Assembly: GCF_900129835.1 (NCBI RefSeq)
Contig: NZ_FQXA01000005.1
Location: 124,001 to 188,000 of the forward strand
Source of the DNA: Stutzerimonas xanthomarina DSM 18231
GTDB taxonomy: Bacteria; Pseudomonadota; Gammaproteobacteria; Pseudomonadales; Pseudomonadaceae
DNA: 64,000 nt
Reading direction: 5' to 3'
Part shown: piece after piece, positions 32,278-43,522 of the stretch
How the letters are laid out: every line of letters begins with the position of its first letter
Position numbering within the stretch: position 1 is the first letter of the stretch
The notes under the pieces: generated by a model
Told to the model about the DNA's origin: nothing
What the model saw: only the letters and a program-made list of their open reading frames with translations
Databases searched by the model: none
Made by a program: the position numbers and the translations under genes

Positions 32278-33276
32278 ATGCAAGGCTCTTTGATGCTGGA
32301 CGTAGCGGGTACCTGGCTGACCGCCGAGGATCGCCAGCTATTACGCCAGCCGGAAGTAGGTGGGCTGATTTTGTTTGCCCGCAATATCGAAAATCCGCGT
32401 CAGGTTGAGGCGCTTTGCCGCTCCATTCGGGCGGTGCGGCCTGATCTTTTGCTAGCAGTCGATCAAGAGGGCGGGCGCGTCCAGCGGCTGCGGCGTGATT
32501 TCGTTCGACTGCCAGCGATGCGCGATTTCGCCTCGCATGCCAACGCGCAGGAACTGGCAGAAGTATGCGGTTGGATCATGGCGACCGAGGTGCTTGCTGT
32601 CGGGTTGGATTTCAGCTTTGCGCCAGTGCTGGACCTCGATCATCAGCGCAGTGCAGTGGTGGGCACACGTGCATTCGAGGGCGACCCGCAACGCGCCAGT
32701 GAGTTGGCAGGCGCCTTCATCAAGGGTATGCATGGCGCCGGAATGGCAACCACCGGCAAACACTTTCCCGGCCATGGCTGGGCAGAAGCAGATTCCCATG
32801 TGGCGATACCGGTCGACGAACGCGGGCTGGATGAGCTTCGTAATCAGGATCTTGTTCCTTTCTACAGGCTGGCGAACCAGCTTGACGCCGTAATGCCGGC
32901 GCATGTGATCTATCCGCAGGTGGATGACAAGCCGGCCGGTTTTTCCCAGCGCTGGTTACAGGGCATCCTGCGCAAGGAGCTGGGTTTCCGCGGAGTGATC
33001 TTCAGTGATGACCTGTCGATGGCCGGTGCGCATGTGGCAGGTGATGCTGCGAGCCGCATCGAGGCGGCGCTGTCAGCGGGTTGCGACATGGGACTGGTGT
33101 GCAACGATCGAGCGGCCGCCGAGCTGGCATTGTCTGCCCTGCAGCGTCTCGGAGCGCGGCCGTCACCGGCTTTGGGCCGGATGCGCAGCCGCGCGTCAGA
33201 CTCTTCGATGTACAAGCAGGACCCGCGTTGGCGCGCCTCCATCGCTGCGCTCAAAACAGCCGAATTGATCGTTTGA
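32278..33276 (+). CDS. nagZ: NagZ, beta-N-acetylglucosaminidase
   Basis: Glycoside hydrolase family 3 enzyme of 332 residues. KHFPGHG (161-167) with the Asp-Ser-His dyad at 172-174 (WAEADSH) and the catalytic Asp in IFSDDLSM. NagZ releases GlcNAc from 1,6-anhydromuropeptides in peptidoglycan recycling and feeds AmpR-dependent beta-lactamase induction. ATG at 32278 gives the usual MQGSLMLDVAG start; a long upstream frame overlaps the YkuD gene and was rejected. It is coupled to YkuD upstream and to the phosphorylase downstream after 14 bp. Confidence 0.95.
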   Translation: MQGSLMLDVAGTWLTAEDRQLLRQPEVGGLILFARNIENPRQVEALCRSIRAVRPDLLLAVDQEGGRVQRLRRDFVRLPAMRDFASHANAQELAEVCGWIMATEVLAVGLDFSFAPVLDLDHQRSAVVGTRAFEGDPQRASELAGAFIKGMHGAGMATTGKHFPGHGWAEADSHVAIPVDERGLDELRNQDLVPFYRLANQLDAVMPAHVIYPQVDDKPAGFSQRWLQGILRKELGFRGVIFSDDLSMAGAHVAGDAASRIEAALSAGCDMGLVCNDRAAAELALSALQRLGARPSPALGRMRSRASDSSMYKQDPRWRASIAALKTAELIV

Positions 33277-33290
33277 CCAAAGGAACATAG

Positions 33291-34028
<738 letters not shown>

Positions 34029-34206
34029 GTGTAAGGACGTGCCTATTGTCTTGGCAAGCGAGTGGCGCGATGGCGGTAAAGGCACGACGGGCGGGAACGC
34101 CTCCCAGAACGGTCGCAAAGACGTAGCACGCGGCTGCTAATTTCGCCAAACACCATTGCGGGCGATCCGCTGCTTGCTACACTTGGCCGTCCTTTGGAGT
34201 ACCGGA

Positions 34207-34704
34207 ATGCTTTGCCACGCACCCATAAGAAGAATATCCAGAACGGTGATGTTGTTGAGTCTGCTGGCCGGCCTTGCAGGCTGTTCCACCTGGTTCAGCA
34301 GTGATTTCCGGGATCCCCGCGTTCAACTAAAAAACGTCGAGATCATCAAAGCCAGGCTGCTCGAACAGCAGTTCATGCTGCGCTTTCGCATCGACAACCC
34401 CAACGAGCAGAGCCTGCCGGTTCGCGGCCTGGTCTATACGGTGCACCTCAACGATATCGAGCTGGCTAGCGGTGAGTCCAGCGGCTGGACAACCGTTCCT
34501 GGAAACGGCTTCGAGTATTACGAGGTGCCGATCCATACCAATCTCTGGCGGCACATGAAATACATTGTGCGTTTACTTGAGAAGCCGGACCGGCCCATCG
34601 CCTATCGTCTGGATGGCGAGTTGAAAACCGGCCTGATGCTCGGGCGGCGCGTGCACATCTCCACCAATGGCGAGATAATCCCTGGCAACTTTATCCCGGA
34701 GTAG
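34207..34704 (+). CDS. LEA14-like (LEA type 2) lipoprotein
   Basis: 165 residues. An N-terminal signal ends in a lipobox ([11 protein letters not shown]), so the protein is probably a lipoprotein. The rest is the LEA_2 immunoglobulin-like fold ([20 protein letters not shown] then [20 protein letters not shown]). Role unknown, perhaps envelope stress. ATG at 34207 has GGAG 7 nt upstream; 17 earlier codons were rejected. It starts 178 bp after the phosphorylase. Confidence 0.85.
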   Translation: MLCHAPIRRISRTVMLLSLLAGLAGCSTWFSSDFRDPRVQLKNVEIIKARLLEQQFMLRFRIDNPNEQSLPVRGLVYTVHLNDIELASGESSGWTTVPGNGFEYYEVPIHTNLWRHMKYIVRLLEKPDRPIAYRLDGELKTGLMLGRRVHISTNGEIIPGNFIPE

Positions 34705-34712
34705 CAGTACCG

Positions 34713-34916
34713 ATGAACCACGAAGCCCACGTGCACGGTCCCGATTGCAACCATGATCATGATCACGGCCACGCACACCACGATCATGGTCATGTCCACG
34801 GCCCGCATTGCAACCACAGCCACGATCCGGTGCGTAATCCGCTGAAGGATGTTGGTCGGAACGATCCCTGCCCGTGCGGTAGCGAAAAGAAGTTCAAGAA
34901 GTGCCACGGAGCCTGA
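34713..34916 (+). CDS. His-rich SEC-C motif protein
   Basis: 67 residues. The first 38 are a His/Asp-rich segment with [11 protein letters not shown] and a second [12 protein letters not shown] copy. The C-terminal part is a SEC-C zinc finger ([18 protein letters not shown], with CPC and C.H). The SEC-C motif is usual at SecA ends but occurs in small proteins too. A metal-chelating or metallochaperone role is inferred from composition. It starts 8 bp after the lipoprotein stop and ends 7 bp before the next gene. It shares 11 residues with the protein at 16719. Confidence 0.85.
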   Translation: MNHEAHVHGPDCNHDHDHGHAHHDHGHVHGPHCNHSHDPVRNPLKDVGRNDPCPCGSEKKFKKCHGA

Positions 34917-34923
34917 TCCGCGC

Positions 34924-35388
34924 ATGACGCCCTTCGCCACACTGTTGCTTATCGCTGCGCTGCTGCTGGTTGCCGTCCTGGCCGGATACGCCCTGCACCT
35001 ATGGCGCAAGGTGTGGCGCAGGGAGCAACAGCTCGCGGATATGCAATCGCAACAGCACACAGCACTAGCCGCGGATCTGCGTGTACTTGCAGGTAGCTTG
35101 CTCGACGAGCAGGTCCCGTTGATCGAAGGCGCGATCCGGATCAAGGTACTGCTGGACAACTACGACGCCACGCTAGGCCAGGATCCGCGCTGCCAGGTTT
35201 TCCAGGTACTCTTCGAGGAGACCGCGCAGGTACCAACGCATGAAGCCTGGAAAGCGCTGGATCGCTCCGAGCGTCGCCATCATGAAGCCCGCTTCAGCGC
35301 GCTCGAACTGCAGCACAAGGCCGAGGCGCGCCGCTCCGCCCGCTGGCTGCTCGACGAAGCACTGCCAAAGAATCACCAAGCCGCCTGA
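34924..35388 (+). CDS. DUF2489 membrane-anchored protein
   Basis: 154 residues. One N-terminal membrane helix (LLLIAALLLVAVLAGYALHLW) followed by a helical, charged cytoplasmic or periplasmic domain with the DUF2489 pattern (LDEQVPLIEGAIRIKVLLDNY). Function is unknown. ATG at 34924 is 7 bp after the SEC-C gene, in the same likely operon; a longer frame overlapping that gene was rejected. Confidence 0.82.
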   Translation: MTPFATLLLIAALLLVAVLAGYALHLWRKVWRREQQLADMQSQQHTALAADLRVLAGSLLDEQVPLIEGAIRIKVLLDNYDATLGQDPRCQVFQVLFEETAQVPTHEAWKALDRSERRHHEARFSALELQHKAEARRSARWLLDEALPKNHQAA

Positions 35389-35448
35389 GCGCGACGGCTG
35401 ATCACATCCTTTTCATACCCGTACTGCCCTGCCTGCAAGGAGCCGTTG

Positions 35449-37986
35449 ATGCCACTGCGTCTGCCGTTTTCTCTGGTTCGCCTGTTTTTGGGCGCCGCAC
35501 TTGTAGGTGGAGCCCTTAGCGGCTGCCAGGCCTATCTGGACAGTCGCTACAGCGACAGCCTGCCGCCTGCTCACGGCGTTCAGGCGATTACCGGTCTGGA
35601 CAAAAGTGTGAGCATCCGTCGCAATGCGCTGGGCATGCCGCTGATCGAAACGGCGAACTTTCATGACGCGCTGTTCGGGTTGGGCTATGTACACGCCACC
35701 GACCGCCTGAGCCAAATGGTCAGCATGCGACTCATGGCACAAGGGCGCTTGGCTGAAATGGCCGGACCCGGCGTGCTTGAGGTGGACCGCTTCATGCGTG
35801 CTGTGAATCTTCGGCAGAGCGCTGCGATGCTGTATCAGGAAAGCTCGCCGCGAATGAAGCGCTTCTTCGAGGTGTATGCCAGAGGCGTCAACGCGTACAT
35901 CTTCCGCCATCGCAACAATTTGCCGATGGACCTGGCCGCCGCCGGCTATACGCCTGAATACTGGAAGGCTGAAGATTCAGCGCTGGTGTTCTGTCTGTTG
36001 AATTTCGGCCTGGCGGTCAATCTTCAGGAAGAAATCGCATCGCTGGTCATGGCGCAGAAAGTCGGTGCGGATAAGGTCGCCTGGTTGCTGCCGACCTACC
36101 CCGACGAGGCGTTGCCGTTCGAGGAGGCCGAGAAGCTCAAAGGGCTGAAGCTGAGTGGCGATATTGCGGGGCTTGCAGCGCTCGATAGCGCTGCCACCCA
36201 GGTTGCTTCATTGAACATGCTGGGCGTCGCCGCTTCGAATAATTGGGCCATCTCCGGTAGCAATACCCGTAGCGGCAAGCCGATCCTGGCAAATGACACG
36301 CACCTGCCGCTGTCGATGCCTTCGTACTGGAACTACGTGCAGATTCGCTCGCCGAAATTCCAGGCTGCGGGCGTGACGATTGCCGGCGTGCCTGCCGTGG
36401 TCTCCGGGTTCAACGGCAAGCTGGGTTGGGGCATGACCATGGTCATGGGCGATACCCAGGACCTGTTTCTCGAGCAGGTGCGGCGCGAGGGCAGCCAGTT
36501 GCTCTACCTGGCCGATGGCAAGTGGGTACCAGCTCGTGAACGACATGAAACCTTCTTTATCAAGGGCGGCCGCCCAATCCGCGAAACGATCTACGAGACA
36601 CGCAACGGGCCGCTGCTGAACAGCGTTCTAGGCGAGCGAAAACATCCTTTGCAGCCGCTGCAGTTGAGCAGTGGTTACGGGCTGGCCCTGAAGACCAACC
36701 AGTTCGAGGCTGATCAGACGCTAGATGCATTTTTTGACCTGACCCGTGCGCAGTCCGTCGATCAGGCGTTCGAGGCGACTCGTGACATCCGCGCTATGGC
36801 GCTGAACATCGTGTTTGCCGACCAGCAGAGTACCGGCTGGCAGGTCACCGGACGTTATCCGAACCGGCGTGAGGGGTTGGGCCTGCTTCCGTCGCCCGGT
36901 TGGGAAGGGCGCTATGACTGGGATGGTTACGCCGATCCCATGCTTCACCCCTATGATCAGGATCCGATACAAGGCTGGCTGGGAACCGCCAATCAGCGCA
37001 CCGTGCCCAAGGGCTACGGCATGCAGCTGTCCAATTCCTGGTACTACCCCGAGCGCGCCGAGCGCATGGCCGAGCTGCTTGGTCAAGGCAAGCAGGACAC
37101 ACGCAGCGTGATCGCGATGCAGTACGACCAGACCACGACATTTGCTGCCAAGCTGCAGACGATGCTGCAGGCGCCGGGCATGGCGGAGCCGCTGAAATCC
37201 GCCATCGGTACGCTTGCCGAGCCTGAGCGGCGCCGGGCACGTGAAGCGCTTTCGACCCTTCTGCGCTTCGATGGCAAGCTCGCCGCCAGTTCTGCGGATG
37301 CTGCACTGTATGAAACCTTCCTGATGGAGACGGCGCGCCAGACCTTTCTCGACGAGCTGGGGCCTGATAACAGCGCTGCATGGAGGGCGCTGGTCGAGGC
37401 CGCGAACGCCTCTTATTCGGCGCAAGCCGATCACCTGCTGGCTCGCGACGACAGCCCTTTCTGGGATGACGTCGGCACGCCGGGTAAAGAAGACAAGCCG
37501 GCCATTCTTGCGCGTTCGCTTGCCGCCTCGGTCAGTCGTGTGGAAACTGCCCTGGGTGCGGACCGAAGTGCTTGGCAGTGGGGGCAGCTGCATACCTACA
37601 CCTGGAAGACCGGCACTACGCAACTGGCGCCTCACATGTCGACAAGCCAGCGTGCCGGCATCAATGCAATCAGCGGCTATCTGGATCGTGGCCCGGTCGC
37701 GGCCGGTGGCGATCACAGCACCTTGAACGTGTCGGCTTACCGCTGGGGCGACAATTTCGATACCTGGCTGATTCCGGCGATGCGGATCATTGTCGACTTC
37801 GGACGTGACGAGCCCATGATCGGCCTCAACAGTACGGGTCAGTCCGGCAACCCGGCCAGCCCCCACTACGCAGACGGCATCGAGGCCTGGTTGAAGGGTG
37901 GTTACATGAGCTTTCCGTTCAAATCCGAGAACCTGGACAAGGTCTACGGTACTCAGCGGTTGTTGCTCACGCCGTCGCCTAAATAG
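35449..37986 (+). CDS. quiP: Ntn-hydrolase acylase, QuiP-like
   Basis: Penicillin-acylase family precursor of 845 residues, close in length to QuiP of P. aeruginosa. The signal region ends in LSGCQ, a possible lipobox. The autocatalytic junction has nucleophile Ser263 in [15 protein letters not shown]; a later Asn-containing region and the beta-subunit [12 protein letters not shown] follow. QuiP-type enzymes hydrolyse long-chain acyl-homoserine lactones; the real substrate here may differ. ATG at 35449 follows AAGGAG. It is monocistronic. Confidence 0.82.
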   Translation: MPLRLPFSLVRLFLGAALVGGALSGCQAYLDSRYSDSLPPAHGVQAITGLDKSVSIRRNALGMPLIETANFHDALFGLGYVHATDRLSQMVSMRLMAQGRLAEMAGPGVLEVDRFMRAVNLRQSAAMLYQESSPRMKRFFEVYARGVNAYIFRHRNNLPMDLAAAGYTPEYWKAEDSALVFCLLNFGLAVNLQEEIASLVMAQKVGADKVAWLLPTYPDEALPFEEAEKLKGLKLSGDIAGLAALDSAATQVASLNMLGVAASNNWAISGSNTRSGKPILANDTHLPLSMPSYWNYVQIRSPKFQAAGVTIAGVPAVVSGFNGKLGWGMTMVMGDTQDLFLEQVRREGSQLLYLADGKWVPARERHETFFIKGGRPIRETIYETRNGPLLNSVLGERKHPLQPLQLSSGYGLALKTNQFEADQTLDAFFDLTRAQSVDQAFEATRDIRAMALNIVFADQQSTGWQVTGRYPNRREGLGLLPSPGWEGRYDWDGYADPMLHPYDQDPIQGWLGTANQRTVPKGYGMQLSNSWYYPERAERMAELLGQGKQDTRSVIAMQYDQTTTFAAKLQTMLQAPGMAEPLKSAIGTLAEPERRRAREALSTLLRFDGKLAASSADAALYETFLMETARQTFLDELGPDNSAAWRALVEAANASYSAQADHLLARDDSPFWDDVGTPGKEDKPAILARSLAASVSRVETALGADRSAWQWGQLHTYTWKTGTTQLAPHMSTSQRAGINAISGYLDRGPVAAGGDHSTLNVSAYRWGDNFDTWLIPAMRIIVDFGRDEPMIGLNSTGQSGNPASPHYADGIEAWLKGGYMSFPFKSENLDKVYGTQRLLLTPSPK

Positions 37987-38029
37987 TGTAGTGGCCTGTG
38001 AACGAGGCGGGATCTGACGTCGCTGCGGG

Positions 38030-38629
38030 TCAGCTGTTCTTATGCCAATCGAAATCCATCTGCCGCGCGGTGGCTGGTGCCAGCTCGTGGCCAGCGATCC
38101 GCTCGACCAAGTGCAGGCTCATGTCGATACCGGCGGAGATGCCCGCCGAGGTCACGTAGCGTCCGGTGTCCACCCAGCGACATCCTTCGACCACCTTCAA
38201 CAACGGAAACATAGATTTCAGCTCTCTGACGTCTTCCCAATGGGTGGTCACTTTGTGTGCGTAAAGCACGTTGGCTTTCGCCAGCAGGAATGCGCCGGTG
38301 CATACCGAGGCGGTGAGTCCGGCCTGCGCGGCGGTTTTCTCGATCCACTGCACCACCTCGGGGTTCTCCAGTTCGCTCGTAACCACGCCACCCGGAATGA
38401 TCAGCAGGTCGATGGGTGGATGGTTAGCAAAATTGTAGTTGGGTTGCACGACCAGTCCGGCCCTGGCGCGAACCAGGCCCTTGCGTGCAGCGATGGTCGA
38501 GGTCGAGAAGGGCGGTGGCTGACCGTCACGCAACGCCAAACGCGTCGCGGTGCTGAACACTTCATAGGGCCCGGTAAAGTCGAGCACCTCGACGTCGGGG
38601 TAAATGTAGATACCGACGAATGTGGGCAT
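38030..38629 (-). CDS. DJ-1/PfpI family protein
   Basis: 199 residues. The nucleophile-elbow cysteine is in TASVCTGAFLLAKANVL; the N-terminus FVGIYIYPDVEVLDFTGPYE matches the InhA/isonitrile hydratase branch of the family. No AraC-type helix-turn-helix is fused on. It may be a hydratase, glyoxalase or protein-repair enzyme; the substrate is unknown. It converges with the acylase gene, with 43 bp between the stops. Confidence 0.85.
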   Translation of the reverse strand: MPTFVGIYIYPDVEVLDFTGPYEVFSTATRLALRDGQPPPFSTSTIAARKGLVRARAGLVVQPNYNFANHPPIDLLIIPGGVVTSELENPEVVQWIEKTAAQAGLTASVCTGAFLLAKANVLYAHKVTTHWEDVRELKSMFPLLKVVEGCRWVDTGRYVTSAGISAGIDMSLHLVERIAGHELAPATARQMDFDWHKNS

Positions 38630-38722
38630 GACGGTTACCTGTCGTGTGCGCTGGGCTGAGGAGCACCTGCTCGAGCCGCTACGCAGGGCGTTCCTGAGCC
38701 GCTTGCGCGGGTTCAGCTCAGC

Positions 38723-39421
38723 CTAGCTGGCCGCTCGTGTCACTTCCAATACCGTGATGGTTGATGGCTTCGGGTAGTGCCATCGGACCTCGACATCCCA
38801 GAGACGGGTACCGTAACGACGTTCCGGAGCTGGGGTCTGGTAGGCCGGCCTCGGGTCTTGCGCCAGGCATTGCTCGATCAGGGCTTGCAGAGGTTCGCCC
38901 AGCCTTGCCGCTTCGCTCTGCGCTTGCTGCAGGCTGGATTCGGTCCAGTGCACGGCGATGAGGTTGGGCGCGTCCTCGGCCAAGCCATTATGGGCATCTG
39001 TGATCGCGTCGGCGTAGGGGACGTAGGGCTTTATGTCCAGTACGGGCGTCCCGTCGAGCAGATCGATCCCTGATAGATGAAGGCGTCCTGGCTCGATTCG
39101 GTCGAGCTTTACCACTGACTGCCCGATGCCGTTGGGTCGGTGTGTCGCACGTGTGGCGAAAACGCCAACCATCCGATTGCCGCCCAGGCGTGGCGGGCGC
39201 ACCCGTAGCCGGGGTTCGGCCTCCAGCGCTTGATGAAAAAGAAACAGTAGCCAGACATGGCTCACCTGTTCCAATCCCTCCAGCGCGTGGGGCTGGTCGA
39301 ACGGTGCGACCAGCTCCAGCACGCCGCGAGCAGCGGGTGCCAGCTGCGGCTGGCGCGGAATCGCGAACTTCTCTTTGAAGCAGGAGTGGACAAAGCCGAT
39401 TGGGGAGACGGAGTAGGACAT
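38723..39421 (-). CDS. trmO: TrmO, tRNA m6t6A37 methyltransferase
   Basis: 232 residues of the TsaA/YaeB family. N-terminal SAM-binding beta-barrel with FKEKFAIPRQPQLAPAARG, FATRATHRPNGIGQS and GTPVLDIKPYVPYAD, all signature segments. It N6-methylates threonylcarbamoyladenosine at tRNA position 37. Start taken at ATG 39421 (MSYSVSPIGF); an in-frame ATG 9 bp further out is possible. Divergent from betT. Confidence 0.9.
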   Translation of the reverse strand: MSYSVSPIGFVHSCFKEKFAIPRQPQLAPAARGVLELVAPFDQPHALEGLEQVSHVWLLFLFHQALEAEPRLRVRPPRLGGNRMVGVFATRATHRPNGIGQSVVKLDRIEPGRLHLSGIDLLDGTPVLDIKPYVPYADAITDAHNGLAEDAPNLIAVHWTESSLQQAQSEAARLGEPLQALIEQCLAQDPRPAYQTPAPERRYGTRLWDVEVRWHYPKPSTITVLEVTRAAS

Positions 39422-39831
39422 GCTGACCATCCAGGCGCGGGGCTGCCATCTTACTCGTTGCGGTAGCGGGTCGCGCCATGCGCCCCGGCTGCTAGCTCCG
39501 ATCAGCGGTGCTAGCCCGCGCGGATGCGTTCTTTATGAATCGAACTTCACTCGCGCGGAGGCGGCCGAGAGGTGCGGCGTTTGGAAAATTCGTGTAGGAT
39601 GCGCGCCCTTTTTCGAACATAGGCTAGGTTTGTTTTACGGCTCTACGCTTCACCCCTTTCCAGCGCCGTGCTCGCCAGAGCTATACGGCGGTTTTTGGCA
39701 CGTCGCCCCTGACGTAGCCCCGCATACAGGCAGCAGCAGTGCAGCCGCTTTGGCAGTCGCGAAACGTGACCGCCGCATTTCGTCGCATCGCGATGTCCTA
39801 AAAGCCAGAACAAGTTCCGGAGATAGAACTG
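39422..39831. promoter_or_regulatory. trmO-betT divergent intergenic region
   Basis: About 410 bp holding the promoters of trmO (minus) and betT (plus). Frames that cross it are unsupported. I find no clear BetI-like operator, riboswitch or sigma54 site. Confidence 0.4.
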
Positions 39832-41898
39832 ATGAACGAGGCTGAGCTCTCACCCGACCACACCGACTCAACACGGGATCGCATCAACCCGGTCGTTTTC
39901 TACAGTTCGGCGGTTGCCATCGTACTGTTTGCGATCTGGACGATGTTTTTCACGGAGCCATCCCTGACGGTCATCAATACCGTCCTGGGCTGGATTTCAA
40001 ACACCTTTGGCTGGTTCTACTTTCTAGCCGTACTGGTGTACCTACTGTTCGTGATTGTCATTGCAACCACGCGCTACGGCAAAATCAGGCTAGGCCCTGA
40101 TCATTCGAAACCGGAATTCAATGTCGTTACCTGGGCGGCGATGCTGTTCTCCGCCGGTATCGGCATTGACTTGCTGTTTTTCTGTATCGCCGAACCGATT
40201 ACCCAGTACCTGGAACCGCCGGTAGGCGTAGGCGGCACCGCGCAGGCGGCGCGGCATGCCATGGAGCTGACTTTCTTGCATTGGGGGCTGTCTGGCTGGG
40301 GTGTTTACACTTTGGTGGGCATGTCGCTAGCCTACTTCAGCTTTCGCCAAGGGCTTCCCCTTTCGATCCGCTCGTCGCTGTACCCGATCTTCGGCAAAGG
40401 CATCTACGGGCCCATCGGGCATACCGTGGACACGGCGGCGGTGCTGGGTACGGTGTTCGGCATCGCCACGAGTCTGGGCATTGGCATCATTCAGCTCAAC
40501 TTCGGCCTCAACTACATTTTCGGCGTGCCTGAAAGCACGCTGACTCAGTCGGTGCTGGTCGTGTTGATCGTGGTGTTCTCCGCGATATCGGCGGCGACCG
40601 GGGTGGAGCGGGGCATCCGTCGGCTCTCCGAATTCAACATGCTGCTCGCGGTATTGCTGCTGCTGTTCGTGTTGTTCGCCGGCAAGACCACCTTCCTGCT
40701 CAACGCGTTGGTGATGAACATTGGCGACTACTTTTCCAATTTCATCAGCCTGTCGTTCGATACCTACGCTTATGACCAGCCCACCGATTGGCTGAATGCC
40801 TGGACAGTCTTCTTCTGGGCCTGGTGGATCGCGTGGGGCCCCTTCGTCGGACTGTTCCTGGCGCGCATCTCGCGAGGCCGCACCATCCGTGAGTTCGTGA
40901 TTGGTACGCTGCTGCTGCCGCTGGCCTTCATGATGGCGTGGATGTCGATCATGGGTAACAGTGCCATCGACATGGTCATGAACGGTGCCGTTGAGTTCGG
41001 CGCGCAGGCAGTCAGCAATCCTGGCTCCTCGATCTATCTGTTTCTGCAGAGCTTGCCTTGGGCAGGCCTGACAACGGCGGTCGCCACTATTCTGGCCATT
41101 GTGTTCTTCGTGACTTCGGGCGACTCGGGCTCGCTGGTGCTATCCAATTTCACGTCGATTCTCAAGGACGCCAATAGCGATGCGCCGGTCTGGATGCGTG
41201 TGCTCTGGGCCGGGATCATTGGCGTGCTGACCCTGGCGCTGCTGATTGCCGGCGGGCTGAGTGCGCTGCAGGGCACCGTGGTGATCATGGGGCTGCCGTT
41301 CTCCATCGTGCTGTTGTTCATGATGGTCGGTCTGTTCAAGGCGTTGCACGTCGAAGGGGTGATGGCGGACAGTTATCAGAAGAGCCTTTCTGGGCAGCTT
41401 TCCGGCCGCGCAACGCTTGAACATGCCCACATGAACTGGAGCCAGCGGCTGTCGCGCGCGATGAGCTTCCCGAGCCTGTCGCAGATTCGCCGCTACCTCA
41501 AAGAGACATGCCGGCCAGCCATGGAAGAGATCCAGAAGGCGCTCGGAGAGAAAGGCGTGCCGGTGGAAATCATCGAAGGCGAGGCGGGCAACGAGCACCT
41601 GATTTTCAACGTGAATCTGGGCAGTGAAATGGACTTCACCTATCAGATCTGGCCAGTGCGCAGCTCCATGCCGTCGTTTGCGGTACGCACCTCCAGCAGC
41701 AGTGCGCACTATTACCGGCTTGAGGTGCACCTGCGTCAGGGCAGCCTGGGCTACGACCTGATGGGCTACTCGAAGCGTCAGCTGATCGAAGACATCCTCG
41801 ATCACTACGAACACCACATGCAATTTCTGCATCTGCAGCGCGAGAAAGGCAGCCTGGCGGACGGCTCATCCGAACCAGGCACCGCAAGCGCCACCTGA
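39832..41898 (+). CDS. betT: BetT, choline transporter (BCCT family)
   Basis: 688 residues with twelve hydrophobic helices in the first 530 residues and a long cytoplasmic C-terminal domain (about 535-688). The BCCT signature and aromatic box lie around FFWAWWIAWGPFVGLFLARI. The long C-terminus is usual for osmotically regulated BetT in Pseudomonas. It is a sodium- or proton-driven choline importer. ATG at 39832. A hairpin separates it from betB by 96 bp. Confidence 0.92.
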   Translation: MNEAELSPDHTDSTRDRINPVVFYSSAVAIVLFAIWTMFFTEPSLTVINTVLGWISNTFGWFYFLAVLVYLLFVIVIATTRYGKIRLGPDHSKPEFNVVTWAAMLFSAGIGIDLLFFCIAEPITQYLEPPVGVGGTAQAARHAMELTFLHWGLSGWGVYTLVGMSLAYFSFRQGLPLSIRSSLYPIFGKGIYGPIGHTVDTAAVLGTVFGIATSLGIGIIQLNFGLNYIFGVPESTLTQSVLVVLIVVFSAISAATGVERGIRRLSEFNMLLAVLLLLFVLFAGKTTFLLNALVMNIGDYFSNFISLSFDTYAYDQPTDWLNAWTVFFWAWWIAWGPFVGLFLARISRGRTIREFVIGTLLLPLAFMMAWMSIMGNSAIDMVMNGAVEFGAQAVSNPGSSIYLFLQSLPWAGLTTAVATILAIVFFVTSGDSGSLVLSNFTSILKDANSDAPVWMRVLWAGIIGVLTLALLIAGGLSALQGTVVIMGLPFSIVLLFMMVGLFKALHVEGVMADSYQKSLSGQLSGRATLEHAHMNWSQRLSRAMSFPSLSQIRRYLKETCRPAMEEIQKALGEKGVPVEIIEGEAGNEHLIFNVNLGSEMDFTYQIWPVRSSMPSFAVRTSSSSAHYYRLEVHLRQGSLGYDLMGYSKRQLIEDILDHYEHHMQFLHLQREKGSLADGSSEPGTASAT

Positions 41899-41905
41899 CT
41901 GCGAT

Positions 41906-41931
41906 CACGGCGAACCTACAGGTTCGTCGTG
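41906..41931 (+). other. Hairpin between betT and betB
   Basis: An 11-bp stem (41906-41916 with 41921-41931, core CGAACC / GGTTCG, loop TACA, one G-U pair) lies just after the betT stop and 64 bp before betB. No T-run follows, so it is more likely an mRNA processing or stability element, or a partial terminator, than a full terminator. Confidence 0.6.
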
Positions 41932-41994
41932 GCACCTGAAACGTGGCGGCGGCTTATCCGGCCGTTGCCACCCAGACATTCGAAGAGGTAAATC

Positions 41995-43467
<1,473 letters not shown>

Positions 43468-43522
43468 GCGAGCAGGCTGAGACGAGCGCAGGACAGCGCT
43501 CGCCAACGCGACAGGAGGATTC

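Noticed and set aside
34054..34145. Possible c-di-GMP-I riboswitch-like sequence (GGTAAA, GGAA tetraloop hairpin, GTCGCAAAG)
   Set aside because: It has pieces reminiscent of the GEMM motif, but the P2 stem is short, the GACGCAAAGCC block is only partly matched, and no tetraloop-receptor stem is seen. The downstream gene is a LEA14-like lipoprotein. A covariance-model search would settle it.
39420..39845. 141-codon plus-strand frame before betT
   Set aside because: It overlaps the betT start and the trmO 5' region in the promoter gap and has a shadow-like composition.
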